A stretch of 64,000 nt of DNA, taken from positions 47,388,941-47,452,940 of the forward strand of contig CATQJL010000112.1 of NCBI GenBank assembly GCA_958299035.1. The letters run 5' to 3'. Each line of letters starts with the position of its first letter. Position 1 is the first letter of the stretch. The notes under the pieces were generated by a model. That model was not told the DNA's origin and searched no databases. It saw only the letters and a program-made list of their open reading frames with translations. Position numbers and translations under genes: made by a program. This stretch comes from Cylicocyclus nassatus. Lineage: Eukaryota > Nematoda > Chromadorea > Rhabditida > Strongylidae. Shown piece after piece: positions 34,439 through 46,440 of this stretch.

Positions 34439-35249
34439 CAAGGGAAGTTCACCTAGTCGAAGTGGCGACTCGGAAGGAGATCTATACCGGTTCATAGAGC
34501 TTAAAAAGCTGATCTCGGATATATCTTCTATATCTGCGATGCGTTGTTCTGAAAAAAATTATGAGCTTTTCTAAAGCCAAATTTTCGTGCATTTTGAGTC
34601 CCGAAATTATGATAATCACTACACAAAAGTGTGCAAGCTTAAGCAAACCACCTAGTAAGCATTGTAGTTTTAATTCGAGTCCATCCGAACGTTTTCGATT
34701 GTTTTCCGACCATGTTGTTTATTCACAGGCCGTCATTTCCTTCCTAGATCACACTTCCATTATATATACAAAAAAAAGGCTATAACCTCATCTAGAAAAG
34801 CGCGTCACAGATATTGAAAATATATTTGAGAACATCGTTTCACGTTTTATCCTTGATAATTTCCAGAAATTTTCCGACGCTACGAGTTTTTAAAGAAGGA
34901 GGGTATGGGGCTTTTTTGTATACGTAATGAAAGTGTGATCTAGGAATGAAATGACGACCTGTGGATGAACAACATGGTCGAAAAACATTCAAAAGCGTTT
35001 GGACGAACTCAAATTAGAACCACAATGCTTATTAGGTAGTTTGCTCAAGCTTGCACACTCTTGTGTAACGATTATCATGATTTTGCGACTCAAAATGCAC
35101 AAGAATTTGGCTTTAGAAAAGCTCATAACTTTTTTTCAGAACAACGCATCACAGATATAGAAGATATATCCGAGATCAGTTTTTTAAGCTCTATCCACTG
35201 ATGTAAATCTCCTTCCGGATCGGAACTTCGACTAAGTGAACTTCCCTTG
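34439..35249. mobile_element. ~810 bp foldback with ~330 bp arms
   Basis: Inverted arms 34439-34765 and 34927-35249 are nearly complementary throughout (CAAGGGAAGTTCAC ends, AAGCTGATCTCGGATATATC-like and CACACTTTTGTGTA-like cores). TTA lies on both sides; the left TTA is the same one that flanks the preceding element. The end sequence CAAGG..AAG..GTCGAAGT matches the 40094-41189 element, so they are one family. Confidence 0.82.
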
Positions 35250-36125
35250 TTAGTATTCTTGAATTTTTTCTGAAGCACTAAGGAAAGACTTTTTGAAAAA
35301 AATTTTTGCCAACTACTCTGATTATAACCTCTAGCGTAGAACAGGCAGAACAGGCACATTTCTAGGGGGTGCTCGTTACGTGCGGGCTGCCAAATGGACG
35401 TCGCAACGCGGCGTTACAGTAACCGCGCGCGGAGAGCAGCAGTGCAGAAAACTTGTCAGATTTATACCACTAGCTTACCAACGCATTTTCTAGCTCTTGC
35501 AATTTTCTAGATACTTCGAAATAATGTTGAGTAAACATTGTAAAATTTCTTATTTTACAAGATATAATCTTCTAGATAAGAAATAGTCAGGCACATCGAA
35601 ATCCAGGTAATCAATATGCGAGAATCTACCAGGCTTGAGAAAGTAAAAAAGAATTCGAGGAGGTAGCAAAAACAAAAGCATTTGTTACTGAAAGAATATG
35701 GTAAATCGGAGTCAGCGCAGCGTATAATCTCGACTTCCAGTTTAGCGGAAAAGAAAAAAGAACTGTTTGAAAAGACATCCCTACAAGTACAACCTTACAT
35801 TTGTACGCAAGCTCATTTTGGAATTGTTAGTTTGGAAAAGAGAGAAGTACGGTCTTACAATACTATGGAAGTGGTATGGTATTCTCGAATAGCATAGTCT
35901 AAGAATAGATGTTTCATCACACGAACAGAAGTTGCTCACAACGAGACCTGATAAATCTTATCCTTGAATTGAAAAGCACCGTAGCAGATGTACGCCGCTA
36001 TAAAGTGGTCGCACACTAGTTATATTAAGTCATTCGCAAAGTTTTTTTGCTTTTTGCGCCTTTGATGTTGGCACCATATTTTGAGAGTGTTACAGAACTG
36101 AAAGGGGATTGCTATATATGGATTT
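35250..36125. other. no supported gene
   Basis: A 71-codon plus-strand frame (35682-35897) has no recognisable motif or splice context. Nothing else seen. Confidence 0.35.
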
Positions 36126-36688
36126 TTAGAGGAATTCTTCTAGTTTTTGAGGAACACCGAAGTTACAGAAAAGGAATTGTAGGGAAGCGGCTTTGAATTC
36201 GACAGAAAACGCGATTTTCGAATAATTGCATTCTCTAAGCTCACTCGAGTGTAAGACAGTTGAGGAAACCTTCAAGGTGCGCAATGCATTTACCAAGGCC
36301 ACATCTTTCTTGAGGGTAGTACAAGTCTCCTTCAAAAGGTTCAGATTTAGAGAAGTGAAAGTTAAGTTTTGCAGTGTTCTGGAAGGTGTTTCTGCCATAT
36401 GAACAAGCATCTCAGAGGGTCCTTTAGAGCAAATCCGAGATTTAGCTGCATGAAATTATCAGCAGGCGTTGAAGTCTTATGTAGTTCCATCAGAAGCCAC
36501 TTTGCCACAGCTGCAATAACGAAAAATGTCAGTGACAAACCCCAAAAATTGTCGAATCGCAAATTGAGGGCGCGCTGACCCTGTTTTCGTTGCTCATAAT
36601 TTGAGGAGCAATCCTTTTTTTGGCCTGGGTTGATACTTACAGCCAAAAACTGACAAAGTACGGCTACAAGAAGCGACATTGTGATCAT
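36126..36688 (-). CDS. putative two-exon secreted protein, ~142 aa
   Basis: Exon 1 (36688-36580) starts MITMSLLVAVLCQFLAVS, a strong signal peptide, followed by a hydrophilic segment with one Cys. It ends in phase 1 at a GGTCAGCG donor. Exon 2 starts at 36445 after a TTTCATGCAG acceptor, keeps the frame and runs to a stop at 36126. The intron is 134 bp, a normal nematode size. The mature part is Leu/Ser/Lys-rich with about five spaced cysteines (DC, IC, TC, EC, FC), which loosely recalls nematode T20D4.11/DUF19-like secreted domains, but I cannot assign it. The start could also be the second Met (36679). I infer the splice from frame continuity, not from homology. Confidence 0.45.
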
Positions 36689-37740
36689 TTAAAACAATCA
36701 TCAAAAGCATGGCCATAAACAATCAGTCATTTTAAGAGGTTGAGGACCTCAAAAATTAGTGTAATCTTGCTGGTCTGCCACTATAAACTTGTTAAGATGT
36801 GATTGTACTATAAGAACAGACTAGTTTGATATCGCTCTAAAGGCCATTTGTCAGAATTTCAAAACTGAGCAGACTTGCGCATGATTATGAGAGGTATCAT
36901 CCTCGCCCAAGACCCCGCAAGACCACATGTAAGAAAAGTGGCCCTCACAAAAGGGATTGATCGCGCATCGAGGTTCTTGTTTATTTTTCGAACTCTTTAG
37001 ACCTTTCTTTAGCAATCACCAAATTTTCTAATTTCTAGGTGCCTATTAAAAAATAACACGATTCAATGAAAATTAGCTGGTTAAAAGCGCCTTTTTGGGA
37101 TTGATTTTTCTGAGGTCGTCTCACAAGAAAAGGGTTCATGTGCACTACATTACTGTTACCAGAAAATTGCTGAACACAATGAAGTTTATTTGGTGGGGAA
37201 AGGTTGGATTTGAAAAAAGTTGTGCTTGTTTGAATTTCAGTGCTGCAAAAACGAAAAAACTTTCCGAATGACCTAATAATTCTTCTTCAAGAGCAGGAAA
37301 AGAAGCAAAAACTAAAAAAAGGTAAACCTGTAGATCTTATGACCTTATAACCTGTAAATATCATTGTGCAATGTGTTCGTAACAGTCAGTTAATCAAAAA
37401 GAGATAGAATAAATTGAAAAAAATAATGAACTCAGAGGGAGAACATTTTATGTGGTCCAGTGCATGAAGTGGAAGCAGTGAATCATGTAACATGCAAAAT
37501 TTTAGAAATCTATTCACGCGTGATTCGCTGAATCTATGAACTAGAAATGAAGATATAATAACGCGACGCTACTAGTTGCAAATAGGATATAAAAACAGTT
37601 TTGATGGTTGATAATGAGCGGTATCAACAAAACTTTGGAGATGCTTAATATTCTAGGCAAGATATGTTTGTACCCTTCTTGATATCAAAAAGAATTTAAA
37701 CGAAATATTTCAGAAAGCCTGAGCCCAGCTCTCAGATAGT
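36689..37740. other. no supported gene
   Basis: AT-rich; nothing recognised. One possible decayed mariner end (ACTTTCCGAATGACCTAATA) lies near 37260 without a clear partner. Confidence 0.3.
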
Positions 37741-37935
37741 TTAGCAAATATGCACGGCGCAGTCTGCGTTGAAAAACTGCTGTCTAACCGCAGTTTGAAT
37801 TTGAGCGTTGTGATCCACGGAAATGACGATTATGTACTTCTTTGCACACTCACACCTGAGATAGTGACAGTGTGGCAATCTGAAGGCGATGAAGTAATTT
37901 AATGCTGGAAGCTTTCTAACATCCACAGCTCCTGC
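37741..37935 (-). CDS. possible exon of an unknown gene
   Basis: A minus-strand segment follows a CATTGCAG acceptor at about 37936 and reads open (AVDVRKLPALNYFIAFRLPH) for about 64 codons to a stop at 37741. A possible GTGTGAGT donor lies at about 37858 in mid-exon. It is Cys/His-rich in the second half (HCHYLRCEC). No family recognised and no partner exon found. Confidence 0.2.
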   Translation of the reverse strand, partial: AGAVDVRKLPALNYFIAFRLPHCHYLRCECAKKYIIVISVDHNAQIQTAVRQQFFNADCAVHIC

Positions 37936-37969
37936 AATGAACTGTAGGAGAGGTCGTTGCCAAGAATAG

Positions 37970-38047
37970 TGATCTAATCACATATCAGACTCTTTATGAA
38001 TTTGATTGTAAATCAAATTCACAAAGAGTCTGATATGTATTAGATCT
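37970..38047. repeat. near-perfect short palindrome
   Basis: Inverted arms of about 37 bp around a 3-base centre (GTA at 38008-38010). The inner 27 bp per arm match with one mismatch (CATATCAGACTCTTT and complement). It would form a long hairpin. It may be a tiny foldback remnant. Confidence 0.85.
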
Positions 38048-39629
38048 GAGAATACATCTATATAATATATATAAGGCATTCTACTAATCTCTGCCGCTAC
38101 TGACTCTGCAGGCGCGATCTTTAGTGGTGGGTCAACATAGCTTTGAACAATAAATACCGTAGCATAAAAAAGTAACTAAAAATATTCCGCTGGTCAGAAA
38201 GGTAGCGCAAACAGGTACGGCCTAGCGACGGGGCAAAGATTGACTCCCGGCGTCGCAATCGCCTTTATGTCAAAAATTAAAAAACATAAAGTACTTGCTT
38301 GTAAGCCCTTGCTCTTATATATATATGTATAATATATACTGGGGACCCTACGGGTCGCTAGCAAGTGGGTGAGGGCAGATACTTTGAGAAGCGCATATAA
38401 GACAGCAGAAATCTACGCTAATTCAGTATTTGTATCAGAAATGAGTCGTTGCGCAGCAAACCCTAAATATAATCCCAATCAGAAGAATATTACAAGTTAT
38501 AAAAAATAAACCTAAGAGATGAATCCTACTACAACACATATATTGCACAGTCTGCTCTGGGAAATTGTTAAAAATTGCTCTGCCGTGCTTCAGACTTTCC
38601 TTCGTTCGAAGTCCTGCTTGAACGCTACTTTTTCAATGAAAATGAGTTTGCACGCTTGCTCTCAAAGCTCATTTCTAAATTCTTGGAAATTGTGCGCGAA
38701 ACGCAGACGAATCTAATTAAAACAAGTAAGGTTCTACTGCAAAAATCTTCAGACTTCACCTCCGCTCAAGACCGAATGCTCATTTTATTGCTGAAGAAAC
38801 CGAACTTCACATCGAAAGCAAGTTTCTAAATTTCTTAAAATGAGGAAGAAATGAGAGAAGAATTTTTCAAACAAGACTCTACTTTGCGAACGTTTAATTT
38901 TACCCTCTTCTCTCCCCTCGCTGTGAGACTGAAATTGATTGAATGTTCAATTTTCCTCATAAAAATCAAATTTTTCCTCGAACTTGTTCGAAAGAATAAG
39001 TTTCCTTGATTTTCCAGAATTTGAAATGAACATGGGTTTCCCAAAATGGATTTTCAAGGCGGCCATCACTGCCGCCTTGATATCCTATGATATGAACGCG
39101 TTGTTGCGAAGGAAGTGCCGCCTTACGATAACTCTCTTAAAGTTCAACCAGTTGAATTCCAGCTTCGATATTTGTGATCAGCTCCTTGTGAACAACATGA
39201 AAGAGTTGTAAAAGTTCAAAAATCTATTTTTCAAAGAAGCTTTCTCTTGACCACTGGCGGTATAAACGCATTGCCCCGTTGTTGTCGCCGCACCTGCATA
39301 ACTCTCTTCAGGTTGAATCTATCAAATTCTAGTTTGTATTCGGAATCGGCGTCCCCAGCGTTTTCTGAAAGTGCTTTCGGAAACTTCAAAATTTTGCTTT
39401 TAAGCTTTTTTCGCTCCATGCCAGCGGCGATCTAAATGCAACGTTGCGCTGGATGCGCAGTATACTGTAATTCGGTTGAAAATCCTTCAACCGAGATTTA
39501 GACTGAATTTTTGAAAACAGCATCTTTCTAACTTCTTATGAGTTTGCTCAAACTATGCAGAATCTCCTGTCTTGCTATTTTTTGCATTATCGGGCATAGA
39601 AGACGAAGTAAACGCCATTTACCGTCGGA
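38048..39629. other. no supported gene
   Basis: Contains a (ta)n tract near 38325 and several short frames without recognisable motifs, including an 84-codon plus frame at 38575-38829. No gene called. Confidence 0.3.
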
Positions 39630-40093
39630 AAAGGCGCACTGATTAGACTTTCTTCATGCCGTTCCTATCAAATTTGAAGCTGATATCCGGAACAAGTTAC
39701 TCCAAACTACCTAATTATGTGCCCAAATCTTGCGAGCTTCCAAATTTTTTCCAGATTTTTTGATCACTCGTAATATCTAATCAACCAGTTTGGCTCTAAC
39801 CATAGCTATAGTGTCCTTACTGCATCAATTAATATCAGTCTTATCAAAATGATGGCACACAATTGAAGTTAAAAGAAATTGAAATTGAAACAAATTGAAG
39901 TTCAAACAAAAGTTGTAGTCCATTTTGATTCCGAAATCATGCTCGGGTCTCATGATTCTTTGGAGGGCGGTGGCTATCCCCGTTATGTATCCTAATGGCT
40001 ATGTGCCTGCCTAATTTTATTGACAGGGTGGAAATTGATCTAGAATTATGAGTAATCCAGAATTCGTGGTTTTGATTGCAAGGATCGTACTGA

Positions 40094-41189
40094 CAAGGAA
40101 AGGATACTTGGTCGAAGTGGAGTTTGTATATACAGGGTGTCCCAAAAAAATGTTTGATCGTTAATACCTCTCTTCCCAAGAAGTCTTTTGCCTTGCTTCA
40201 GGTACCGTTTTGTAGAGCTGGCTTCAACTTAGATTTCCATTATAGAACGAATCACCCATCTCTCTTCATTACTGTAGGATTGCGGTAGAAACTTGAAACA
40301 TATAGTGTCAATGTGGAAAAAGCTTTTTCAAAAAATTGTGAAAACTTGTGTAATAGGGTTTTTATAGACGCTAAGTTCAATACTCAACTATTCACAAGAT
40401 TACGAAGCTTTCTAAACGGTGTAATCGCACTTTTTAGGAACATTGAAAAAAAGGCCGCTACCTCTAACTTGGCATAACTCTTCAATGAAGCATCATAATA
40501 AGTTGGGAACTTTACAGTTATAATCAGCAATTCTAATTAGCCTAGTGTAAAAGTTTTCAGGCTGTTTTGTTTCCTTTCTGAGGCAAAATATGGCCTTTCA
40601 TGGTTCAAAACCCTCTTTGAAGTTTCTACCGTAACCCTACAGTAATGAAGAGAGATGGGTGATTCGTTCTATAATGGAAATCTAAGTTGAAGCCAGCTCT
40701 ACAAAACGGTAGTTGAAGCAAGGCAAAAGACTTCTTGGGAAGAGAGATATTAACGATCAAACGTTCTAAACATTTTTTTGGGACACCCTGTAGAATATGT
40801 ACTCTCTTATAGTCCTTGCGCTGAATCCAAATCTGCTCTCGGTATCTGCAAAGCTTCTGGGCGAGGAGTTATGGGAATCTTTCGAAATAAAAATAAAACG
40901 CGCGGCTGCTAAAAATCATCTGAAAGTTTATATGCTGCTGCATGACGAAGGCGCAATTTCTTTGGGAGCGAACGTGGCCAGTCATTACACCTTTCAAGCT
41001 CCGGAAAACTTCGATACTTCATATTACCTTAGCCAAATCCTTAAATTTTTGCCCCATAAAGCCCCATAACTTTCCTTCCACAAGCGCTTTGCAGATAATG
41101 AAAGCAGATTAGGGATCAGCGTTCCATGCTCTATAAGACAGCATATACTTCACATGGAAACACCACTTCGACTAAGTATCCTTACCTTG
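40094..41189. mobile_element. 1.1 kb TIR element with TGA duplication, inserted in one palindrome arm
   Basis: Ends CAAGGAAAGGATACTT and complement of AAGTATCCTTACCTTG, plus a shared GTCGAAGTGG. TGA flanks both sides (40091-40093, 41190-41192). The matching place in the other arm (complement near 43487-43500) reads GTACTGAGAGCAAG without the insertion, giving the empty site with a single TGA. It contains the nested element at 40131-40792. It is related by its ends to 34439-35249. Confidence 0.88.
40131..40792. mobile_element. GGGTGTCCCA-type foldback, nested
   Basis: TACAGGGTGTCCCAAAAAAA left end and TTTTTTTGGGACACCCTGTA right end (TA included), with ~170 bp inverted arms (GTTTGATCGTTAATA, CTTCATTACTGTAGGATT and complements). 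Same family as 22270-22940. Non-coding. Confidence 0.88.
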
Positions 41190-43960
41190 TGAGAGCTAAA
41201 CTACTGTAAAGTTATAACTTTTGGCATGAAGTTCAACGCACTCGAAATTCAAGAAAATACAACCTAGGTTTTTTTGATATTCGGTAACAGAACGGCACTA
41301 AATTGCCGGATTTCGAATAGAGCGCATCCATCCCACCAATATAACACCAGGTTCTCAAATTTGCCTAAAATTTGGCCCAGAGGGGGGGGGGGCGAGGGTT
41401 ATTCGATCATACTGCACATGACACTTGTTTCATACGTAACGCCACTTTGTGAGCGTTACTGTGGCCATATTGTAGGGAGTCAAAATTACGTTCCTCTGAA
41501 CTTCTCCTAGAGAGTTATTAATTTTTTATTTATTTTTTGAACATGAATATCATATGGATTTTCAAGATAGCGCCATCTTCTTGGGTGCGTTGCGTACGGT
41601 GTAGTGTGTGAAGTTCCAAATTTGCTCACAACTTGCTTAGAAGGGTTTGGAAGCATGCTGATTACGAATACCATGATTGCTAGGCAAGAACAGCTTATAA
41701 TGGAGTAGCGGTGATATGCAGCGTATGAAAAGACATGGCGCTACTCGGCTACACGGGCCCTAGAATTCTTGCCATGGGTTTGAATTGAATTTTGTCCAAG
41801 AAGTTTTTCATTCCGGCTTACAGTAATTGTTGCAGTCTTATGTGTTTTGAGTGCACTCCAGCTCTGTTCATCCTTACAGTTGCCTTTCCAATATCTGGGC
41901 CCCAAGATTTTAAAGCCGTGAATTTTGCTCAAATTCTTTCTAATGAGGTTAATCGACCCGCTAGTGCAGGATATCATATTGATTTTGCGTGGTAGTGCCA
42001 TTTTCTGGGGGTACGATAGGTATAAGGAGTGAGTCAAAGCCACGAACTTCGCTGAAACTTCTGAAGAGTAACTTGACATGCCGATCACTAATATCAATGG
42101 ATAAAGTTAGATTTACCTGGAAACCGTTTAGAAGAATTAGTCCACAAATTGACCTCTCTTTTATAGTGGTGTCCAGAACGCGGAAAAATGTTATTGTCAC
42201 TATTCGGCTTCCGCGCTCCAAAATTTTGTGTCGCTCAAACGTGGAGGCTATCTGACATGCTGAGCACAAATACCACACTTCTTCCTCCACACAGAAACCC
42301 CTCCGTATGTGGTTACGGCAGGTTCACTACGGAATCCAGATCACGATTTGTTCGAATCTTTGCCTAGATTACTTGGCACGTGGACATGACAATCACACTA
42401 AATTCGCAAGTTACCGCAATTTTCTCGGGTTACGATGGATATACGGCAGATGGCCCAAGATTTCAAGATGATCAAAACGTCGTTAGAGGCGTATACCAGT
42501 ACGGTGATTACGAATATCACAGTCATTTTGCATGATAAGGGTTTCATGAGTTTTTTTAGTCTATTGCTTGAAAAGCATGAAAGGGGTTTGTTTAGTTGTA
42601 AGAAGAAAATGGCACTCTCAAGAAATCAATGTAGTACTTAGGTTCAGCGTGCCAAGCAACACTCCTAGACAAAAGAGCAAATCCTTGGTTTCGACCCCAT
42701 ACCGTATATCTACCATCTAACTATATGAAAAGGCCCCACCTCGCCAAAAGAAAATGATTTTTGTGATAAGCATGTCGGAAAACGCCTCTAGTCCAAAATC
42801 CAGCCAAATCTATGTTTTGGACCCTTACAATATACCTATCGCTACCCACACGCGGAGGCCGTTTCATGCCAAAAAGATGTGATTTTCTGATCAGAATGTC
42901 AGATAACCTCCCTGGAGAAAGTATATTACAGGACCCATATAGCCGAATAGCGTCGTCTTTTCATACGCTGTAAATCACCACAACTCCAATATAAGGCGTT
43001 GTTGCCTAGCAAGCATGGTATTCGTAATTAGCATGCTTCAAAACCCTTCTAGGCAAAGTTGTGAGCAAATTTGGATCTTTGACACATCTACCGTGCACAA
43101 CGCAACCCAATAAAACGGCGCTATCTTGAAAAATCAATACGATATTCATGTTCAGCGGGCTAAATAACTCTCTAGGCGAAGTTTAGAGGAACGTAATTTT
43201 GACTCCCTACAGTATGGGCACAGTAACGCTCACAAAATGGCGTTACGTATGAAACAAGTGTGATGTGCAGTATGATCGAATAACCCTCGCCCCTCCCCCC
43301 CCCCTGAGCCAAATTTCAGGCAAATTTGAGAACCTGGTGCTATCTTGGTGCGACTGGATATCGCGCTCTATTCGAAATCCGGCAATTTAGTGCCCTTCCG
43401 TTACCGGATATCAAAAGAACTTAGGTTGTTCTTTGAATTTTGAGTGAGTTGAACTTCATGCTAAACAATTATGATTTTACAATAGTCTTGCTCTCAGTAC
43501 GGTCTTTACAATACGCAAGGGATTTTTCTGATCCTTGGTAAAAAACCATGAGTTCTGAGTTACCCATTGTCCGGAATCGATTCTTATCCTGTCAATAAAA
43601 TTAGTCACGTCACGCACATAATCACTAGGATACTTAATCAGGGTAGCCACTATTCTCCAAAGAATCATGAGGCCCGAGCATGATTTCGGAATCAAAATGG
43701 ACTGCAACTTTTGTTTGAACTTCCTTTATGTGCCACCATATTGATAAGACTTGATATTAATCGATGCAGTAAGGACACTATAGCTATGGTTAGAACCAGG
43801 CTGGTCAATTAGGGTATTATAAGGGACCAAACAATCAACAAAATATTTGGAATTTTGCAAGGTTTGGGCACATATTTAGATAGCTTGGAGTCGCTTGTTC
43901 CAAAATCACTTCAAAATTTGATAGAAAAGCATGAAGAAAGTCAACCAAAGTGACAACAAG

Positions 43961-45105
43961 TGTGATGTGCAGCATCGAGGGATCGAATAACCCTCCTCCT
44001 CGCCCTGAGCCAAGCTTCAGGCAAATCCGAGAAAATGAGGCTGTTCTGGCGGAACTTATAATCGCGCTAAATTCGACCGGCTATTGTAGTGCCGACGCAT
44101 TACCGGATATCGATACTTTCTCATGATTTCTGGTAAATCAGAATTCTGGGCCCCCGCCACTGATGATTTGCAAAAAATTCAGCGATTCTTGAATCCTTAG
44201 TGCTGAAAAATTAGAGTGTGTATGCCTAACAAAATATACAAATTCTACTGCTAAAAGTATGCACACTTCAATCAAAAATGGCAAACTTTTCCAATTTGCA
44301 AAATTTTTTTAGGGTAAAAGAGTGGAAAATGAAATGTCTAATCTCTACAGAATCTTCAAAACGCCCTGGAGTTCATAAATATAAATCACCTACAACTGAG
44401 CTCCTAATTCGGGTGGAAAAGACAGCTTCCGAAGTATTAAACTTGACAAAACCGTCGGAAATCCATAACTTTGTTTAAAAGATTTTCTCGTGATCGGATT
44501 TTGATTTTGGAATTGAAATTTCACAAGGATTCTAAAAACCATCAAATGTTTAGATTTTGCTTCCACTTAAAGGGTTTTCATTGAGTCGCCGCGAGTGCGT
44601 TGGGATAAGTCACTGAAAACCCTTCCTGTGAGAGTGGATTCCAATTTTTTGGTGGTTTTCCGAATCTTTGAGAAATTTCTTTTCCAAATATCAACCCGAT
44701 CCCGAGAAAATTTGAAAAAAGTTGTGGATTTCCAACTGTTTCGTCAAGATTAATACGTCGGAGGCCGTCTTCCACCAGAATTGAGGGCACAGTCGTTCGG
44801 GGTACGCATAATCGTTTATGCTAATACTTGCTTTAAACAGCTTTTAATTCTCAAATCTTGTGTGCGTGCAGAGGATAGTCGTAGAAAGCTGTCAAAAAAA
44901 TCACAACCGATTCTATAACCTCCTGTCAATGGTATTGTCTTCAGTCTTGGTAGAATTGGTAAAATTTAACTATTCTAGAGTAATTCATAGACTTTTTCTG
45001 TCATTTTGTATACGATGGTCAGTACCCCCATCGCAGCTCTATAGAGTTTTTTCGGTTAATTATTGAGCACCACGATTAGCCCGTATTCTTGCCTGAGCAT
45101 GCTTT
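43961..45105. other. partial repeat of the palindrome arm, then no supported gene
   Basis: 43961-44120 repeats the 43255-43410 segment of the right arm (GTGATGTGCAGYAT, GATCGAATAACCCTC, TTACCGGATATC) with divergence. The rest, to about 45105, shows no gene or repeat that I recognise. Confidence 0.45.
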
Positions 45106-45109
45106 CAGC

Positions 45110-45850
45110 CCTCAAATGCCGATATTATCGGTTCCCGAGTCTCCGAAATATTGATTTCGTTGATTCCCGGGTGATCAAAACCTCAATTTCGTCGGTAGTC
45201 GAAGCATCGAGACCTCGATATTATTGACGCATAGATATTCAGAATAACGATGTGTGTCACTTGAAGCCTCCAAAAATCGGTTTTGTCGATTTTCTAGCCT
45301 CCGAGGATAACAATTCGGTCGATATTTTGACGTTCATAAAACGTATTTTTGGGCCAGGAGCCTGTACATTATTGATTTTATCGATTTCCAAGTCGTCAAG
45401 ATATCGATTTTATTTACAAGTACTCAACATACTTTTTTTTACCAATTCTCGAGGCTCCAAAGTATCGATTATTTCGACTTTCGAACCTCCAAAATATCGA
45501 TTTTATCGCTTCTCGAATGTCCAAAAAACGGATTTTTGGGTGCCTGAAGCTTGTAAAGTATTGATTTTGTTGAATCTCGAGTCCTCAAAATATCGATGTT
45601 ATCAATTTTCGAGCTTCAAAATATGTATTTTTTTGATTTTCAAACTTTTGAAATGTTGTTTTCATCAGTTTTTGTGATCCATGCCAACATTTTTGTCGAT
45701 TTTCGAGTTTCCTGCAATACCGATTTTGATATTTCGAGGATTCAAGTAACAGAATTTAGTTATTTGAAAAGGCAATTTTTGGAAAATTTGCAGCAGTCAA
45801 AATATGAATTTTGTTGATTTTCGGGAATTCACAACAATCAACAATTAAAC
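45110..45850. repeat. degenerate AT-rich minisatellite
   Basis: Successive variants of AAAATATCGATTTTATCGAT followed by a TTCTCGAG-like and CCTCCAA-like stretch, at irregular spacing of about 45-60 bp. It runs up to the assembly gap, so its true length is unknown. Plus-strand frames through it are by-products of the repeat. Confidence 0.7.
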
Positions 45851-45891
45851 TATCAAATCTTCAGAATCAACAGTTTCTTGCCATTATACCA

Positions 45892-45916
45892 GTACTCTGC
45901 GTTGATACCACTGCTT
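45892..45916 (-). other. synthetic primer sequence at gap edge (artefact)
   Basis: The 25 bases are the exact complement of the SMART/template-switch type cDNA-amplification primer (AAGCAGTGGTATCAACGCAG plus AGTAC). Non-biological in this context. Confidence 0.93.
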
Positions 45917-46416
45917 NNNNNNNNNNNNNNNNNNNNNNNNNNNNNNNNNNNNNNNNNNNNNNNNNNNNNNNNNNNNNNNNNNNNNNNNNNNNNNNNNNNN
46001 NNNNNNNNNNNNNNNNNNNNNNNNNNNNNNNNNNNNNNNNNNNNNNNNNNNNNNNNNNNNNNNNNNNNNNNNNNNNNNNNNNNNNNNNNNNNNNNNNNNN
46101 NNNNNNNNNNNNNNNNNNNNNNNNNNNNNNNNNNNNNNNNNNNNNNNNNNNNNNNNNNNNNNNNNNNNNNNNNNNNNNNNNNNNNNNNNNNNNNNNNNNN
46201 NNNNNNNNNNNNNNNNNNNNNNNNNNNNNNNNNNNNNNNNNNNNNNNNNNNNNNNNNNNNNNNNNNNNNNNNNNNNNNNNNNNNNNNNNNNNNNNNNNNN
46301 NNNNNNNNNNNNNNNNNNNNNNNNNNNNNNNNNNNNNNNNNNNNNNNNNNNNNNNNNNNNNNNNNNNNNNNNNNNNNNNNNNNNNNNNNNNNNNNNNNNN
46401 NNNNNNNNNNNNNNNN
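45917..46416. other. assembly gap, 500 N
   Basis: Exactly 500 N, a scaffold spacer of conventional size. Sequence on either side may not be contiguous or correctly ordered. Confidence 0.99.
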
Positions 46417-46440
46417 AGCAGTGGTATCAACGCAGAGTAC
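46417..46440 (+). other. synthetic primer sequence at gap edge (artefact)
   Basis: AGCAGTGGTATCAACGCAG plus AGTAC, the same primer in the opposite orientation to the left edge. The pair faces the gap like two amplicon ends. Confidence 0.93.

Larger units (their letters stand above)
39630..43960. mobile_element. ~4.3 kb giant imperfect palindrome
   Basis: The left arm (39630-41770, including a 1.1 kb insertion) is matched in reverse by the right arm (42930-43960). Shared blocks in order: GACTTTCTTCATGC, CTAACCATAGCTATAGTGTC, AAAAGTTGTAGTCCATTTTG, GGCACTAAATTGCCGGA-like, GTCAAAATTACGTTCCTCTG, GCTGATTACGAATACCATG-like, ATGCAGCGTATGAAAAGAC-like. The unique centre is about 1.15 kb. A G-run of about 10 (41383-41393) is mirrored by a C-run (about 43296-43308). 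A partial extra copy of one arm segment follows at 43961-44120. No transposase recognised. Confidence 0.85.

Noticed and set aside
40797..41069. 90-codon plus-strand ORF
   Set aside because: It lies within the TGA-flanked TIR element, shows no recognisable motif and starts inside the flank of a nested element.
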